Positions 26,693-35,110 of a stretch of 64,000 bases of DNA are shown here, in pieces. The stretch covers positions 62,001 through 126,000 of the forward strand of contig NZ_SOPW01000007.1 of NCBI RefSeq assembly GCF_004402015.1, written 5' to 3'. Positions within the stretch are counted from its first letter, which is position 1. Every line of letters starts with the position of its first letter. The stretch is from Filobacillus milosensis (lineage in GTDB: Bacteria > Bacillota > Bacilli > Bacillales > Alkalibacillaceae). The translations under genes and the position numbers were made by a program. The notes beneath the pieces are model-generated. The model saw only the letters and a program-made list of their open reading frames with translations. It made no database searches and was not told where the DNA came from.

Positions 26693-27994
26693 TTATTTAC
26701 TCACTTCTACCTTACTTACCGTGTACCCATCCATTTCTTTAACTGTAAACGATAAGTGTTCGTAAGTTATGATATCCCCTTCTTTTAAATCATGTTTTTC
26801 TGTCAGTAACCATCCACCAAGCGTATCAACATCATAAGCTTCAATGTCTACTCCAAATTTATCATTCACTTCACTGATTAACACACGTCCGTCTGCCAAA
26901 TACACATTCCGTTCTATTTCGTTAAAGTCTTGTTCTTCCGCTTCTTCATCAAATTCATCTTGAATCTCACCAACGATTTCTTCTAAAATATCTTCAACCG
27001 TCACAATTCCGGAGGTTCCTCCGTATTCATCAACTAATACTGCCATATGAATGTGTTCCTTTTGCATCTTTTTAAGCAATTCTTCTATAGGAATTGTTTC
27101 TATGACACGAATTACAGGCCGCACAAATTGTTTTATGGTCTCATCTTCAAAATCTTGTATATCTAAAAGTGAGGTTACAACCCGCTTTACATTAATCATC
27201 CCTACAATATGGTCATGATCCCCCTGTATAACAGGGTAACGTGTAAAAGTTGTTTCTTCTACGCCTTCTAAAAATTTCTGAAGCGAAGTATCTACTTCAA
27301 AAGCTTCGATTTGCATTCTTGGTACCATTATCTCTTTCGCCAGGCGATTATCAAATTCAAAAATTCGGTTCACATATTTATACTCTGATTGATTAATTTC
27401 ACCACTTTGGTAACTTTCAGATAAAATAATTCGTAATTCCTCTTCCGAATGGGCAATTTCATGCTCCGATGCGGGACTCACTCCAAATAAACGTGTGAGT
27501 AAACGAGCTGAACCATTCAATAACCAAATAAAAGGAAACATGATCTTATAGAACCAAATTAATGGTCGAGCAGTAAATAAAGCTATTTTTTCTGTCTTTT
27601 GAATAGCTAAAGTTTTCGGTGCTAACTCCCCAATAACTACGTGTAGAAACGTAATAATTGTGAATGCCAGCCCAAAAGATAAAATATGTGTTAAGGATGA
27701 AGGTAGATCAAAATATGAGAAAACAGGATGAAGCAACCTCTCAACTGTTGGTTCACCGACCCAACCTAGCCCAAGGGCAGTAATTGTAATACCGAGCTGA
27801 CACGCCGATAAATAGGCATCTAATTCATTAATGATTTTTTGTGCAGCAATAGCTCGTTTATCTTTCTGCTCCACCAAATGCTCAATTTTACTACTTCTAA
27901 TTTTCACAATAGCGAATTCAGAAGCAACAAAGAACGCGGTTAGAGCAATTAATAATATGATTAAGAAAATATATAATACCGTAGTACCTGTCAT
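26693..27994 (-). CDS. CNNM/HlyC-CorC family protein (DUF21, CBS pair, CorC domain)
   Basis: The 433-aa integral membrane protein has an N-terminal DUF21 domain with four spans, a CBS pair (about residues 200-330, including YPVIQGDHDHIVGMINVKRV and VDEYGGTSGIVTVEDILEEIVGEI), and the C-terminal CorC_HlyC domain (LADGRVLISEVNDKFGVDI). Family members act in magnesium or cobalt efflux; the name hemolysin is historical. ATG 27994 is used because AAAGGTGGGACTT precedes it; an in-frame GTG nine bases earlier overlaps the ribosome site. Confidence 0.9.
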   Translation of the reverse strand: MTGTTVLYIFLIILLIALTAFFVASEFAIVKIRSSKIEHLVEQKDKRAIAAQKIINELDAYLSACQLGITITALGLGWVGEPTVERLLHPVFSYFDLPSSLTHILSFGLAFTIITFLHVVIGELAPKTLAIQKTEKIALFTARPLIWFYKIMFPFIWLLNGSARLLTRLFGVSPASEHEIAHSEEELRIILSESYQSGEINQSEYKYVNRIFEFDNRLAKEIMVPRMQIEAFEVDTSLQKFLEGVEETTFTRYPVIQGDHDHIVGMINVKRVVTSLLDIQDFEDETIKQFVRPVIRVIETIPIEELLKKMQKEHIHMAVLVDEYGGTSGIVTVEDILEEIVGEIQDEFDEEAEEQDFNEIERNVYLADGRVLISEVNDKFGVDIEAYDVDTLGGWLLTEKHDLKEGDIITYEHLSFTVKEMDGYTVSKVEVSK

Positions 27995-28109
27995 AAGTCC
28001 CACCTTTTCACTTGAATTACATGTTTAGTTTTCCCTATTCTATCATCAAATAACAAAAAATAGTTGTGTTATAATTCTAAATATAGAAAAAAGTTGGGAG
28101 GAAAGATAA

Positions 28110-28598
28110 ATGCCCCATATTCAAGAAATACAGGAAGAAATCTTTCATGAAATGGAAGTAGCTATTCGCTCGACTCAAAACTTGCTATTCAAGGTTCGGG
28201 AAGAGGATTGGGAATTCCGACCACACGAAAATATGAGATCATTACGAGACCTTGCTAACCATCTCATTGCGATACCTGCTATTGATCTTTATATTATGAA
28301 AGAAGAACCACATGAAAAAATCAAAGAATTAGAGGAAAAGTATAATAAACTAACCAATGCTGAGGATATGAGCGTGGCATTTGAAGATGGTTACAATAAA
28401 CTCAAAGAATACATGCAAACTTTAAGTGATGATAACTTTTTACATATGAAAACTAAAGCATTTTATATGGAAAAAGGACAATCTCAAGCACAGTGGCTCA
28501 TCGAAATCATGACGCATATGTTCCACCACCGTGCACAAGTATTTAATTATTTAAAACAGCTTGAATATGATGTTAGTATGTTCGATTTATATGTGTAA
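28110..28598 (+). CDS. DinB-family metal-dependent protein
   Basis: The 162-aa four-helix-bundle protein has DinB-like metal-ligand histidines: one in LRDLANHLIAIP and two in IMTHMFHHRAQVFNYLK. DinB/YfiT proteins bind divalent metal and several act as thiol (bacillithiol) transferases; the specific reaction is unknown. Start after GGGAGGAAAGATAA. It is followed by a small membrane protein gene 18 bp downstream, probably the same operon. Confidence 0.83.
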   Translation: MPHIQEIQEEIFHEMEVAIRSTQNLLFKVREEDWEFRPHENMRSLRDLANHLIAIPAIDLYIMKEEPHEKIKELEEKYNKLTNAEDMSVAFEDGYNKLKEYMQTLSDDNFLHMKTKAFYMEKGQSQAQWLIEIMTHMFHHRAQVFNYLKQLEYDVSMFDLYV

Positions 28599-28616
28599 AA
28601 AGGGGAAACGGTCAAA

Positions 28617-28874
28617 ATGATTTACTTGTTCATCATTATTGGCTTTGCTATCGTTTCAATAGTCATTCACTATATTCAAAGCGTACTTCGTGTTAGAAAA
28701 GATTATAACGTTTTCATTTTCTGTGGCGTTTTAATTGTTAGTGTCATTGCTTTCCTTTTAGGTTACTTTTTAGAATTTAAATATCACTTATTTTTTATAG
28801 GGTATGGTGCCTTATTCTTTTTTGGTTCACTGGTAAGCTTAGCTGTGTCATATTGGTATAAGGAGTTAAGTTAA
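28617..28874 (+). CDS. Small membrane protein, YesK-like (85 aa)
   Basis: Three hydrophobic spans (about residues 2-20, 32-52 and 58-80) with a short basic loop after the first (VLRVRKDYN). There is no other domain. It resembles the YesK-type small membrane proteins of Bacillus only in size and span pattern. Ribosome site AAAGGGGAAACGGTCAAA just upstream. Confidence 0.6.
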   Translation: MIYLFIIIGFAIVSIVIHYIQSVLRVRKDYNVFIFCGVLIVSVIAFLLGYFLEFKYHLFFIGYGALFFFGSLVSLAVSYWYKELS

Positions 28875-29045
28875 AATCCACTATATGAATTACGATGAAA
28901 ACGACCATTCGCCTGATATAAGAATTACTCTGGGACAGCCTTTGCAATTAATGGAAAGAGCTGTCTTTCTTTTACTTCTTAATTGGAACTGTCTTCACAT
29001 CCAAAGGCAACTAGAGTTATTGTCATTAACATTGAAGTACTAATC

Positions 29046-29675
29046 TTACCTCTTTAACTTCCTCAATTGGATAAACCAATCTAAACGCGTCGGTAAGCTC
29101 CATTGATAAATAACCGATAACATTCGAAGTGCTACTATTCCTACGATTAGTAAAATAAATTGCCACATACTATCAGCTATACCGAACCCAATTGTCATTG
29201 CCCCAAGGACCGCCCACATAGCATAAATTTCCTGATGCAATACAAGTGGTTTCCTGCCAGCCAGCATATCCCTCACGACACCCCCACCAGTTCCAGTTAA
29301 GGCGCCTGCTACGATAATCGCACTAAGAGGATATCCTGCCATTACAGCAAACAAAGCCCCTTGCACCGCAAATGAAGCCAGTCCAATCGCATCAAAGAAC
29401 ACTCCCCACAACCTTTTAAAACCTAATATCCAGTGAAACGGAATAAAGAAAAGGAGTGTCATCGTTATAAAAGCAACAGTAAAAAGCATATTTTGATTCC
29501 ATATATCTGAAATCGGCAGTCCGAGCAGAACATTACGAATAATCCCACCACCGAACGCCGTTACAAATCCCAATAAATAAACGCCGAAGAGATCATATTC
29601 CTCTTCCAGCGCCACAATCGCACCACTAATCGCGAATGCCATTGTCCCAATTATATTCAATATATCCCAAGTCAT
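29046..29675 (-). CDS. TRIC-family cation channel protein (YvgT/YadS-like, UPF0126)
   Basis: The 209-aa protein has seven predicted spans and two repeated glycine motifs (FGGGIIRNVLLG and GTGGGVVRDMLAG), the signature of trimeric intracellular cation channels in prokaryotes. It forms a K+-permeable pore in solved homologues; the physiological role in bacteria is not settled. ATG after GGGGGTGCATCATGA. Confidence 0.87.
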   Translation of the reverse strand: MTWDILNIIGTMAFAISGAIVALEEEYDLFGVYLLGFVTAFGGGIIRNVLLGLPISDIWNQNMLFTVAFITMTLLFFIPFHWILGFKRLWGVFFDAIGLASFAVQGALFAVMAGYPLSAIIVAGALTGTGGGVVRDMLAGRKPLVLHQEIYAMWAVLGAMTIGFGIADSMWQFILLIVGIVALRMLSVIYQWSLPTRLDWFIQLRKLKR

Positions 29676-29775
29676 TCATGATGCACCCCCAATTCATGGC
29701 GAAAGTCTTACTTTTACACATATTTCAAGATTAAGTGTAACAAATTATTGATTAATTGGAACCATAGATTTTCAT

Positions 29776-29886
29776 TTCCCCATAAAAAAGTAAATTTCCC
29801 CATAAAAATGAAAATTTCCCCATAAAATTTTTGAATTCCCCATAAACAAAAAAACTTTCCCCATATATTTAAAATTTTCCCCATAA
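29776..29886. repeat. Phased array: six TTCCCCATA cores every 20-21 bp
   Basis: Cores start at 29776, 29796, 29816, 29836, 29857 and 29877 (20, 20, 20, 21, 20 bp). All six read TTCCCCATA. Spacers are A/T-rich. As at 1161-1270, the array has six copies and ends next to an AAGTGGCGAG-containing terminator of a minus-strand gene. It lies between the TRIC-like gene start and the DinB-like gene end. Confidence 0.95.
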
Positions 29887-29890
29887 AAAT

Positions 29891-29911
29891 AAAACCCGCC
29901 AAGTGGCGAGC
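29891..29911 (-). terminator. Terminator of the DinB-like gene
   Basis: GCCA/TGGC core in CCCGCCAAGTGGCGAG with T-rich tail (GGGTTTTATTTTT) on the minus strand; short loop, so moderate strength. Confidence 0.55.
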
Positions 29912-29913
29912 TT

Positions 29914-30393
29914 TTACTTACTCTCTAGTAACCTTCTTATTGAGTTCATTGTTGATAAGTGAAGTGCATCATGAGCTGTTAAGAATTGAAGCATTTCACC
30001 AAGTGTTTTCATACCCATAAATTCCTGTTTAAGTGGAGTATCCAACTTGCCCTTAACGGCTTCTCCCAATTCTTCAGGTTGCTGTTTAAGTTTTTCTTTA
30101 ATCTCAATCATCGATGGTGGTTCTTCAGTCCAATCAGTTGGGCTGCTTTCCCGTGGAAACATGATGTGATACTTGTCTGATAGTTGACGTTCTGTGCCTA
30201 GGGTTGAGGCAACAACATCATCAAAGCCAACTAATAAATGACCCGCATTCCATCGGATATTATTTCTATAAGGTTCAGGGATTACATCATAATGCTCTTC
30301 AGGCACCATATCGATAATCGCTACCACCCAACTACGCCATAAGTTCCATTGGTTTAAAACCGCTTCTTCATTAAGAACAACATTCTTATTCAT
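29914..30393 (-). CDS. DinB-superfamily protein
   Basis: The 159-aa four-helix-bundle protein carries histidines placed as in DinB proteins (IRWNAGHLLVGFDD and FLTAHDALHLSTM). It is a distant relative of the DinB protein at 28110, with low similarity. ATG 30393 has AAAGGAG eight bases upstream; an in-frame GTG three codons earlier is too close to it. Single gene; the phased array lies after its terminator. The reaction is unknown. Confidence 0.78.
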   Translation of the reverse strand: MNKNVVLNEEAVLNQWNLWRSWVVAIIDMVPEEHYDVIPEPYRNNIRWNAGHLLVGFDDVVASTLGTERQLSDKYHIMFPRESSPTDWTEEPPSMIEIKEKLKQQPEELGEAVKGKLDTPLKQEFMGMKTLGEMLQFLTAHDALHLSTMNSIRRLLESK

Positions 30394-30458
30394 CACATGC
30401 ACTCCTTTTATTATATTTAATTCAACGAGAAGGAAAATTATCCTTCATTTACGCATAA

Positions 30459-30486
30459 AAAAGCCCCTTCACCATTGAGGGGCTTT
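30459..30486. terminator. Terminator after the zinc-finger/aconitase unit
   Basis: AAAGCCCCT pairs with AGGGGCTTT around an 8-nt loop; six T on the minus strand just past the stop at 30491. Confidence 0.88.
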
Positions 30487-30490
30487 CAAT

Positions 30491-30667
30491 CTAATCTAAT
30501 ATACGATTATTTTCATCAACATTACTAACACGGGTCGTATCACGGTTTTCATAATCTGAAACATAACCGTCACCACGACAGACTGTGCACGTGTAGTGCC
30601 ACTCTTCATCATCCATTAGCAGGCCACTGCCTTCGCATGCCTTACATCGGTGTTCTTGAGATCCCAT
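30491..30667 (-). CDS. DnaJ-type zinc-finger small protein (58 aa)
   Basis: Two CxxCxGxG motifs (CKACEGSG at residues 9-16 and CTVCRGDG at 27-34) make one DnaJ-like Zn site; the C-terminal 20 residues are polar. The ATG follows the aconitase TAA without a gap (TAAATG), preceded by GTGGGG, so it is translationally coupled to the aconitase gene. Not long enough for a full chaperone; a Zn-binding accessory role is inferred. Confidence 0.8.
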   Translation of the reverse strand: MGSQEHRCKACEGSGLLMDDEEWHYTCTVCRGDGYVSDYENRDTTRVSNVDENNRILD

Positions 30668-32629
30668 TTAAACCCCACTTTCTTGTTGTTTATTCTTAAT
30701 CCAATTAATCACTCCACCTGCTAATATTATGTCCAGATGACGACTTGTTAAACTGTGTCGAACACGAATTTTTTCATCTTTTCCTTTTAACCCTATCTCA
30801 AATTCGTTGTCATTTTGAATTTTATCACGGACATTATCGAATTCTAGAACGTCTCCAGCTTCAATTTTTTCATAGTCACTTTCATCGACAAATTGGACAG
30901 GTAGAACACCGAAGTTAATTAAGTTTTGTAAGTGAATACGTGCAAAATCCTTTACTACAACTGCTTTTAATCCTAAGAAACGTGGAGCTAAAGCTGCATG
31001 TTCACGAGACGAACCTTGACCGTAGTTATAACCACCAACAACCGCGTGACCGCCTTCGTCCTTTTGCTTCATCGCACGTTCATAATACGTATCATCCACG
31101 ATTTCAAACGTAAATGTACTGATTTTTTGAAGGTTACTTCGATATGGCAGTACGCGTGATCCACCGGCTAAAATTTCATCAGTTGAAATGTTATCTCCCA
31201 TTTTTAGAAGAACCGGAACCTCAAAACTATCTTCTAATGGTGATAACTGTGGAATTGAGCTAATGTTAGGTCCTTTTTCAAGCTCAACATTTATTCCTTC
31301 AGCTGGTGAGATTGGTTCCTCTAACATACCTTGTTCTTTATCAAAATCAACTTTTGCTTCTTTGATGGTTGGGTAGCTCATCTCTAATGTTCGCGGATCC
31401 GTGATGACTCCTGTTAAAGCTGAAGCTGCCGCAGTTTCAGGACTACATAAGAACACACTATCCTCTTTCGTACCTGAACGACCTGGGAAGTTACGAGGGG
31501 TTGTTCTTAAACTATTTCTACCAGACGCTGGCGCTTGCCCCATTCCGATACAGCCGTTACAACCTGCCTGGTGTAAACGTCCACCTGCACTAAGTAAACT
31601 TGCAATATGTCCTCCATCAACTAGTTGCGTTAAGGTTTGGCGTGATGATGGGTTAATGTCAAATGACACGCCATTTGCAATGTACTTACCTTTTACAATT
31701 TCAGCTGCAATCGCAAAATCACGGTAACCAGGGTTAGCTGATGAACCAATGTAAGACTGGTAAATTGGTTCGCCGGCAATCTCACTAACAGGAACCACAT
31801 TACCCGGACTAGACGGTTTAGCAATCATTGGCTCTAGTGAGGATAAATCAATTTCATCATGTAAATCATAAGTTGCGCCTTTGTCTGCTGAAATTTCCTG
31901 CCAATCTTCTTCTCGACCTTGTTGTTTTAAGAAACGCTTAACTTCTTTATCTGATGGGAAAACCGTAGCTGTAGCACCAAGCTCAGCCCCCATATTCGCA
32001 ATGACGTGACGATCCATTGCTGAAAGGTCTTTTAAACCAGGACCATAATACTCAATAATTTTACCTACGCCACCTTTTACATCATGACGACGCAGCATTT
32101 CTAGAATAACGTCTTTAGCACTTACCCAATCTGGAAGTTTTCCTGTAAGCTTGACACCCCAAACTTGAGGCATTTTTACATAAAACGGTTCACCTGCAAT
32201 TGCCATGGCCACATCAATACCACCTGCACCCATTGCAAGCATACCCATACAACCATTGGCACATGTATGACTATCTGACCCTAATAATGTACGACCAGGT
32301 TTACACAATTTCTGCATATGAACAGGGTGACTCACACCATTACCTGGACGGCTATAGTACAGTCCAAAACGTTTAGCTGCACTACGTAAAAACAAGTGAT
32401 CATCAGGGTTTCTATGGTCTGATTGAATTAAGTTATGGTCAACATACTGAGCAGAGGCTTCAGTTTTTGCTTGATCGACACCCATAGCTTCCAATTCTAA
32501 CATGACCATCGTACCAGTTGCGTCCTGCGTTAATGTTTGATCAATCTTTAGACCAATTTCTGTACCAGGCTCCATATCACCTGACACGAGATGATCCATA
32601 ATTAATTTCTGTGCTACATTCATTTTCAA
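30668..32629 (-). CDS. Aconitate hydratase, short Aquifex type
   Basis: Interconverts citrate and isocitrate through a [4Fe-4S] cluster. At 653 aa it is much shorter than the usual ~900-aa Bacillus CitB and matches the putative Aquifex-type aconitases. It retains LLGSDSHTCANGCMGM (first cluster Cys), the CNGCIGMG pair and the swivel-domain substrate motif GSSREHAAL. TTG 32629 has AAAGGAG nine bases upstream; ATG 32623 is an alternative. A second, CitB-type aconitase elsewhere in the genome is possible. Confidence 0.9.
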   Translation of the reverse strand: MKMNVAQKLIMDHLVSGDMEPGTEIGLKIDQTLTQDATGTMVMLELEAMGVDQAKTEASAQYVDHNLIQSDHRNPDDHLFLRSAAKRFGLYYSRPGNGVSHPVHMQKLCKPGRTLLGSDSHTCANGCMGMLAMGAGGIDVAMAIAGEPFYVKMPQVWGVKLTGKLPDWVSAKDVILEMLRRHDVKGGVGKIIEYYGPGLKDLSAMDRHVIANMGAELGATATVFPSDKEVKRFLKQQGREEDWQEISADKGATYDLHDEIDLSSLEPMIAKPSSPGNVVPVSEIAGEPIYQSYIGSSANPGYRDFAIAAEIVKGKYIANGVSFDINPSSRQTLTQLVDGGHIASLLSAGGRLHQAGCNGCIGMGQAPASGRNSLRTTPRNFPGRSGTKEDSVFLCSPETAAASALTGVITDPRTLEMSYPTIKEAKVDFDKEQGMLEEPISPAEGINVELEKGPNISSIPQLSPLEDSFEVPVLLKMGDNISTDEILAGGSRVLPYRSNLQKISTFTFEIVDDTYYERAMKQKDEGGHAVVGGYNYGQGSSREHAALAPRFLGLKAVVVKDFARIHLQNLINFGVLPVQFVDESDYEKIEAGDVLEFDNVRDKIQNDNEFEIGLKGKDEKIRVRHSLTSRHLDIILAGGVINWIKNKQQESGV

Positions 32630-32814
32630 TTTGAAAAACTCCTTTCCAAATATCCGTACATATCCACGCTTAAATAAAACGTTTATATGTAAAAATTTAC
32701 CCTAATTTACACTATGCAAAACCCATACTGATTTATATCGCCAAGTTTATTTTGTGCAAAACGAATAAATTTACACCGAAAAATAGTGAGAATGAACGAT
32801 TTTCCCAAAAACAG

Positions 32815-32843
32815 TTTACGAACATATGTTCGTGTTTTATAAT
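32815..32843 (+). promoter_or_regulatory. SOS (LexA) box over a sigma-A promoter
   Basis: TTTACG (32815-32820) and TATAAT (32838-32843) are 17 bp apart. CGAACATATGTTCG (32819-32832) is a perfect Bacillus LexA/DinR box (CGAACN4GTTCG) lying over the -35 end and spacer, so LexA should repress until DNA damage. Confidence 0.88.
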
Positions 32844-32888
32844 TATGTACAAGCTCTATTTGCAGGAATATTTTGGAGGTGCTTAAAC

Positions 32889-32993
32889 ATGGAGGGATAC
32901 TATATCTTAATTCTATTCGCATTTGGTTCATTTATTATTGGCCTGATCTCTCTAGTTGTACAGATTGTGATTGCGATTACTAAGAAAAAATAA
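32889..32993 (+). CDS. SOS-controlled small hydrophobic peptide, holin-like toxin type (34 aa)
   Basis: The 34-residue peptide has a single span (YYILILFAFGSFIIGLI, then SLVVQIVIAI) and a lysine tail TKKK. Length, FG motif and KKK end resemble the BsrG/TxpA-type holin-like toxins. Ribosome site TTGGAGGTGCTTAAAC. The LexA-boxed promoter 50 bp upstream makes it a functional analogue of E. coli TisB. A weak promoter-like pair on the opposite strand (TTGTCA at 33058-33053, GATATA at 33035-33030) could make an antisense RNA. Function inferred. Confidence 0.72.
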   Translation: MEGYYILILFAFGSFIIGLISLVVQIVIAITKKK

Positions 32994-33057
32994 AGTTGCA
33001 TTCTAATTGGAATAAGTTTACAATCACTATATATCTTAACTTTAAGGAGGAATGACA

Positions 33058-33417
33058 ATGCTCAATCAAGTATGTGTTATGACTATACGCGTACCAAACA
33101 CAGAACATGCGGTTAAGTTTTACACTGAAATTTTAGGGTTTGAGGTTGATCAATATTATGGAGATACCATTGTAAGTTTAAAGCATGATCAAATTCCTTT
33201 AATTTTAGAAGAGCACTCTGAGGTAATTAATGGACAAAACAATGTGGTGTTAGCCATTCAGTCTGAAGATCTCGAACAAGATATTGAGGCACTTACACAA
33301 GCTGGCGTGAAGTTTATAATTAATAAGCCTGAAGCTTGTCCTCCAGGCCGTTATGCTGTTATCGAAGATCCCTTCGGTAATCAAATTGAACTGTTGGAGT
33401 TTTCTAAAGTGAAGTAA
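33058..33417 (+). CDS. VOC-superfamily (glyoxalase/bleomycin-resistance fold) protein
   Basis: The 119-aa protein has two beta-alpha-beta-beta-beta modules: RVPNTEHAVKFYTEILGFEV then ALTQAGVKF...VIEDPFGNQIELLEF. Family members are metal-dependent lyases, dioxygenases or resistance proteins; the substrate is unknown. ATG 33058 is chosen as AAGGAGG is seven bases upstream; the ATG two codons earlier abuts it. It lies 64 bp after the SOS peptide without a clear terminator, so co-transcription is possible. Confidence 0.82.
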   Translation: MLNQVCVMTIRVPNTEHAVKFYTEILGFEVDQYYGDTIVSLKHDQIPLILEEHSEVINGQNNVVLAIQSEDLEQDIEALTQAGVKFIINKPEACPPGRYAVIEDPFGNQIELLEFSKVK

Positions 33418-33458
33418 GTCTAATTAGGTGCCATTGTTATCAACAGGCAAAACAGTCA

Positions 33459-33893
33459 TCAGGCATCTTTAATTTTTTTATAAAATCCTGTTGCTGTTCC
33501 TTTGAAACCTTGATGACGATAAAACTCATGTGCTTGTTGTCGTTCTTCTCGATTACCACTATTTAAACTAATCATGGAGGCTCCACGCTCTAAAGCCCAA
33601 CGTTCGGCAGCAATAAGTAATTCTTTTCCAATACCTAAGCCGCGAAATTTCGAATCAACCACCATCGTCACAATTCGTATGTATGAATCATCACTTTCAT
33701 ATCGAATTGCTTCAAACATACCTACCATACCCACAAGTCGACTATCTTTTTCATAAACATATGTTTGATAATTGGATTGACTTTTAATTCGTTTAAAACG
33801 TATTGTCATTTTCTCCTCGGTTGTAGGATAGCCCAGCTCACTCATAAGAAGTGTTAATGCTTTCACATCTTCCTTTGTCGCTTCTCTAATCAT
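33459..33893 (-). CDS. GNAT-family N-acetyltransferase
   Basis: The 144-aa GCN5-related acetyltransferase has the usual MIREATKEDVKALTLLMSEL start and the acetyl-CoA motif VVDSKFRGLGIGKELLIAAERWA, then NSGNREERQQAHEFYRHQGF. The ATG at 33893 follows the NUDIX stop by a few bases, so these genes form an operon. A longer frame to 33920 overlaps the NUDIX gene and is rejected. Substrate unknown. Confidence 0.87.
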   Translation of the reverse strand: MIREATKEDVKALTLLMSELGYPTTEEKMTIRFKRIKSQSNYQTYVYEKDSRLVGMVGMFEAIRYESDDSYIRIVTMVVDSKFRGLGIGKELLIAAERWALERGASMISLNSGNREERQQAHEFYRHQGFKGTATGFYKKIKDA

Positions 33894-33897
33894 TGAA

Positions 33898-34295
33898 TCA
33901 CCAAACCTTTTCTTTAACACATACTTTTAAAAACTCTATATCTTCTTTATATTGAAAATCATCATATGGCACTTCATCTACCTTGCGCCATGCAATTTCA
34001 TGAATTAGTTCATCAGGGTCGTGCAAATTCATCTTTCCGCCAATTACTTTTACATAAAAATACTTAACTTCAACTACGTCGTTCTTTTTTGATCGAACTT
34101 CTTCTAATACTTCCACGTGATAGCCCGTTTCTTCATAAACTTCTCGAATACAACACTCTTCAAAGGTTTCACCTTTTTCAACACCCCGGAAGGTACGGAC
34201 CACATTTTTTCTTCTTCTGGTTTTCCTTGCTTAATCATCAATAATTCTTCATTCTCGTTAACACATACTGCTGCAGCTCCTAACCATTTACACAT
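33898..34295 (-). pseudogene. NUDIX hydrolase, single-base frameshift
   Basis: The N-terminal half (MCKWLGAAAVCVNENEELLM to WSVPSG) and the C-terminal half (GVEKGETFEECCIREVYEETGY onward) are in different frames. The break is at 34184-34187, a run of four G on the coding strand where five would restore WSVPSGGVEKGE and the Nudix box GX5EX7REUXEEXGU. Apart from this one base the gene is complete (~132 codons). Either a recent mutation or a homopolymer sequencing error. Start after AAGGAGTTGTAATTG. Confidence 0.85.
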
Positions 34296-34298
34296 CAA

Positions 34299-34882
34299 TT
34301 ACAACTCCTTCACATAGCAATTGCATTCATGTACACGTTTGAATTGTTCTTTAATAGAAGTGACATCTTCGCCAACATAGTGAGCGAAACCGAGAATTGG
34401 GATTAAATCACGATGTTTACTTTCAATGGCTTGTTTTAGTTCTTCTTGACCTTCCATATGGACATGATAGTAAGAACTGATTTTGTTAAAACCGGATTCT
34501 TCGTACCAAATATTGACCCACTCATCATCACGCGTCCAAGCTTCAAGTTGATTCAAGTTCTTTTCTCGGGCAATTTCTTCTGCCTCTTTTAATAATTGAT
34601 GACCGATTCCTTTTCGCTGATAATCTGGATGGACAGCTATATGCCAAATCATTCCGCCAAGCCCTTTGCCTTTTGAACAAACTGTGCCTGCTTCTACTTC
34701 ATATTCGATATCGATTAACCCAACTACTTGCCCATCTTCAATAGCCACAAGTTCGATCGAAGGATTTTCATAGAATTCTTTTTCCCGTAGAACATTATCG
34801 TAGTAGGCCGTATCCAAAAGGATAAAACTCTGCATCTTACCCAGCCTCTTTCATCTTTATTTTGATAAGCTCTAATTTCCAT
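34299..34882 (-). pseudogene. GNAT N-acetyltransferase, single-base frameshift
   Basis: A full-length GNAT starts at ATG 34882 behind AAAGGGAG with N terminus MEIRAYQNKDERGWVRCRVLSF, then loses frame at 34816-34819 (four T on the coding strand where five are needed). The other frame continues LDTAYYDNVLREKE and carries the acetyl-CoA motif WHIAVHPDYQRKGIGHQLL. The downstream ATG at 34835 is not preceded by a good ribosome site. About 194 codons if repaired. Confidence 0.85.
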
Positions 34883-34952
34883 AATGAACTCCCTTTTGTC
34901 ATTTTTTGTCTACTTATAAGGTTCGATATGGGCAAGCTTTTTCCTTCATTTT

Positions 34953-35030
34953 TCAATCAAACGTTTGTTTGAATTGTGAATTCGTTAATTTTACTGGCCT
35001 AATGAAAATCAATCAAACGTTTGTTTGATT
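34953..35030. promoter_or_regulatory. Two copies of a TetR-type operator
   Basis: TCAATCAAACGTTTGTTTGA occurs at 34953-34972 and again at 35009-35028, 56 bp apart, in the divergent region between the GNAT and LOG-family genes. Each is an imperfect palindrome (TCAAAC, GTTT, GTTTGA). The form fits a dimeric TetR-family repressor; no such gene is in the window. Confidence 0.75.
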
Positions 35031-35110
35031 TTATATGTACTTGAAATTTCTACATAAAACCGTATAGTTTGGAATAAGTATAATTAATAAAAGGGCTTGA
35101 GGTGAACGTT

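Noticed and set aside
29714-29902. 62-codon minus-strand ORF with repeated FMGK/YGE words
   Set aside because: It is a translation of the second TTCCCCATA array; no ribosome site.
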